Source: JAFDZW01 sp035632315 (GTDB lineage Bacteria > Bacteroidota > Ignavibacteria > Palsa-1295). Taken from it: 20,558 bases of DNA. The stretch spans positions 1 to 20,558 of the forward strand of contig DASQGZ010000058.1 of the NCBI GenBank assembly GCA_035632315.1, in the 5' to 3' direction. The notes beneath the pieces were generated by a model. It searched no databases. It saw nothing but the letters and a program-made list of their open reading frames with translations, and was not told the origin of the DNA. Shown here piece after piece: positions 20,386 through 20,558 of this stretch (within the stretch, counting starts at the first letter, position 1; each line of letters starts with the position of its first letter). Position numbers and translations under genes: made by a program.

Positions 20386-20558
20386 TCAGAATCCGCCTGC
20401 CAAGAGCAGACAGGGTGAAACAACGGTTCGGATAGGGATAATTTCCGCAAGCTGCGTAAGAATGGTTATCCAGGCATCCGGGGAGAAATGAATTTTACTT
20501 CAAATAGTCTGTTACTTTCGGGGTCCGGAAGAGTTCATATTATGTCACGATTATTCTG
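20386..20558. other. End of window, no gene identified
   Basis: Upstream region of the E1 gene. I see no clean TAnnTTTG element on the minus strand and no credible complete coding frame. An ATG at 20542 on the plus strand runs off the edge and cannot be judged. Confidence 0.4.

Overview
The window reads as a stretch of chromosome from a Bacteroidota-related bacterium of the FCB group, most likely near the Ignavibacteria/Kapabacteria/Chlorobi branches. Four things point there. One secreted protein (11549-12766) ends in a type IX secretion sorting domain. Several gene starts are preceded by the Bacteroidota -7 promoter element TAnnTTTG. A PUR/DUF3276 protein, typical of that phylum, is present. 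Most genes lack a strong Shine-Dalgarno sequence. The exact taxon cannot be fixed from the sequence alone. I see no rRNA, tRNA, transposase, integrase, CRISPR array or phage gene.

Layout. 1-548: 3' end of a kynureninase-like PLP enzyme, convergent with a small PUR-domain protein (553-807). 895-3783: four poorly characterised envelope or secreted proteins (a lipocalin-like lipoprotein, two secreted proteins of unknown function, one small membrane protein whose start is unclear). 3784-4428: about 640 bp without a gene, holding a strong terminator embedded in competing inverted repeats and a second nested palindrome. 4429-5692 (minus): ECF sigma factor followed by a ChrR-like cupin anti-sigma factor. 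5756-9179 (plus): a large membrane-bound Fe-S oxidoreductase, a DUF1801 protein, a small lipoprotein and a methionine sulfoxide reductase B (MsrB). The msrB gene overlaps by 4 bp a KirBac-type potassium channel (9176-10183). 10180-10839 (minus): ElbB-like DJ-1/PfpI protein, convergent with the channel. 10900-11406: a second MsrB, this one a lipoprotein.

11549-13246: an AT-richer pair, a six-Asp-box T9SS cargo protein and a lipoprotein. 13603-14673: M42 aminopeptidase. 14923-16113: a purple-acid-phosphatase-like metallophosphoesterase behind a near-perfect Bacteroidota promoter and a structured leader of about 137 nt. 16206-17768: a GT-C type membrane glycosyltransferase with a near-leaderless TTG start. 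17784-20385 (minus): a fused alpha+beta E1 of a 2-oxoacid dehydrogenase followed 16 bp later by a beta-carbonic anhydrase.

How the genes fit together. The region is mostly housekeeping with a redox/stress theme: ECF/ChrR-type regulation, a flavoprotein-linked Fe-S reductase, and two MsrBs in two compartments. The two most suggestive couplings are MsrB with a K+ channel (overlapping genes) and a CO2-releasing E1 with carbonic anhydrase (likely one operon). I found no convincing new defence or mobile system; the most interesting signals are these gene pairings and several non-coding structures.
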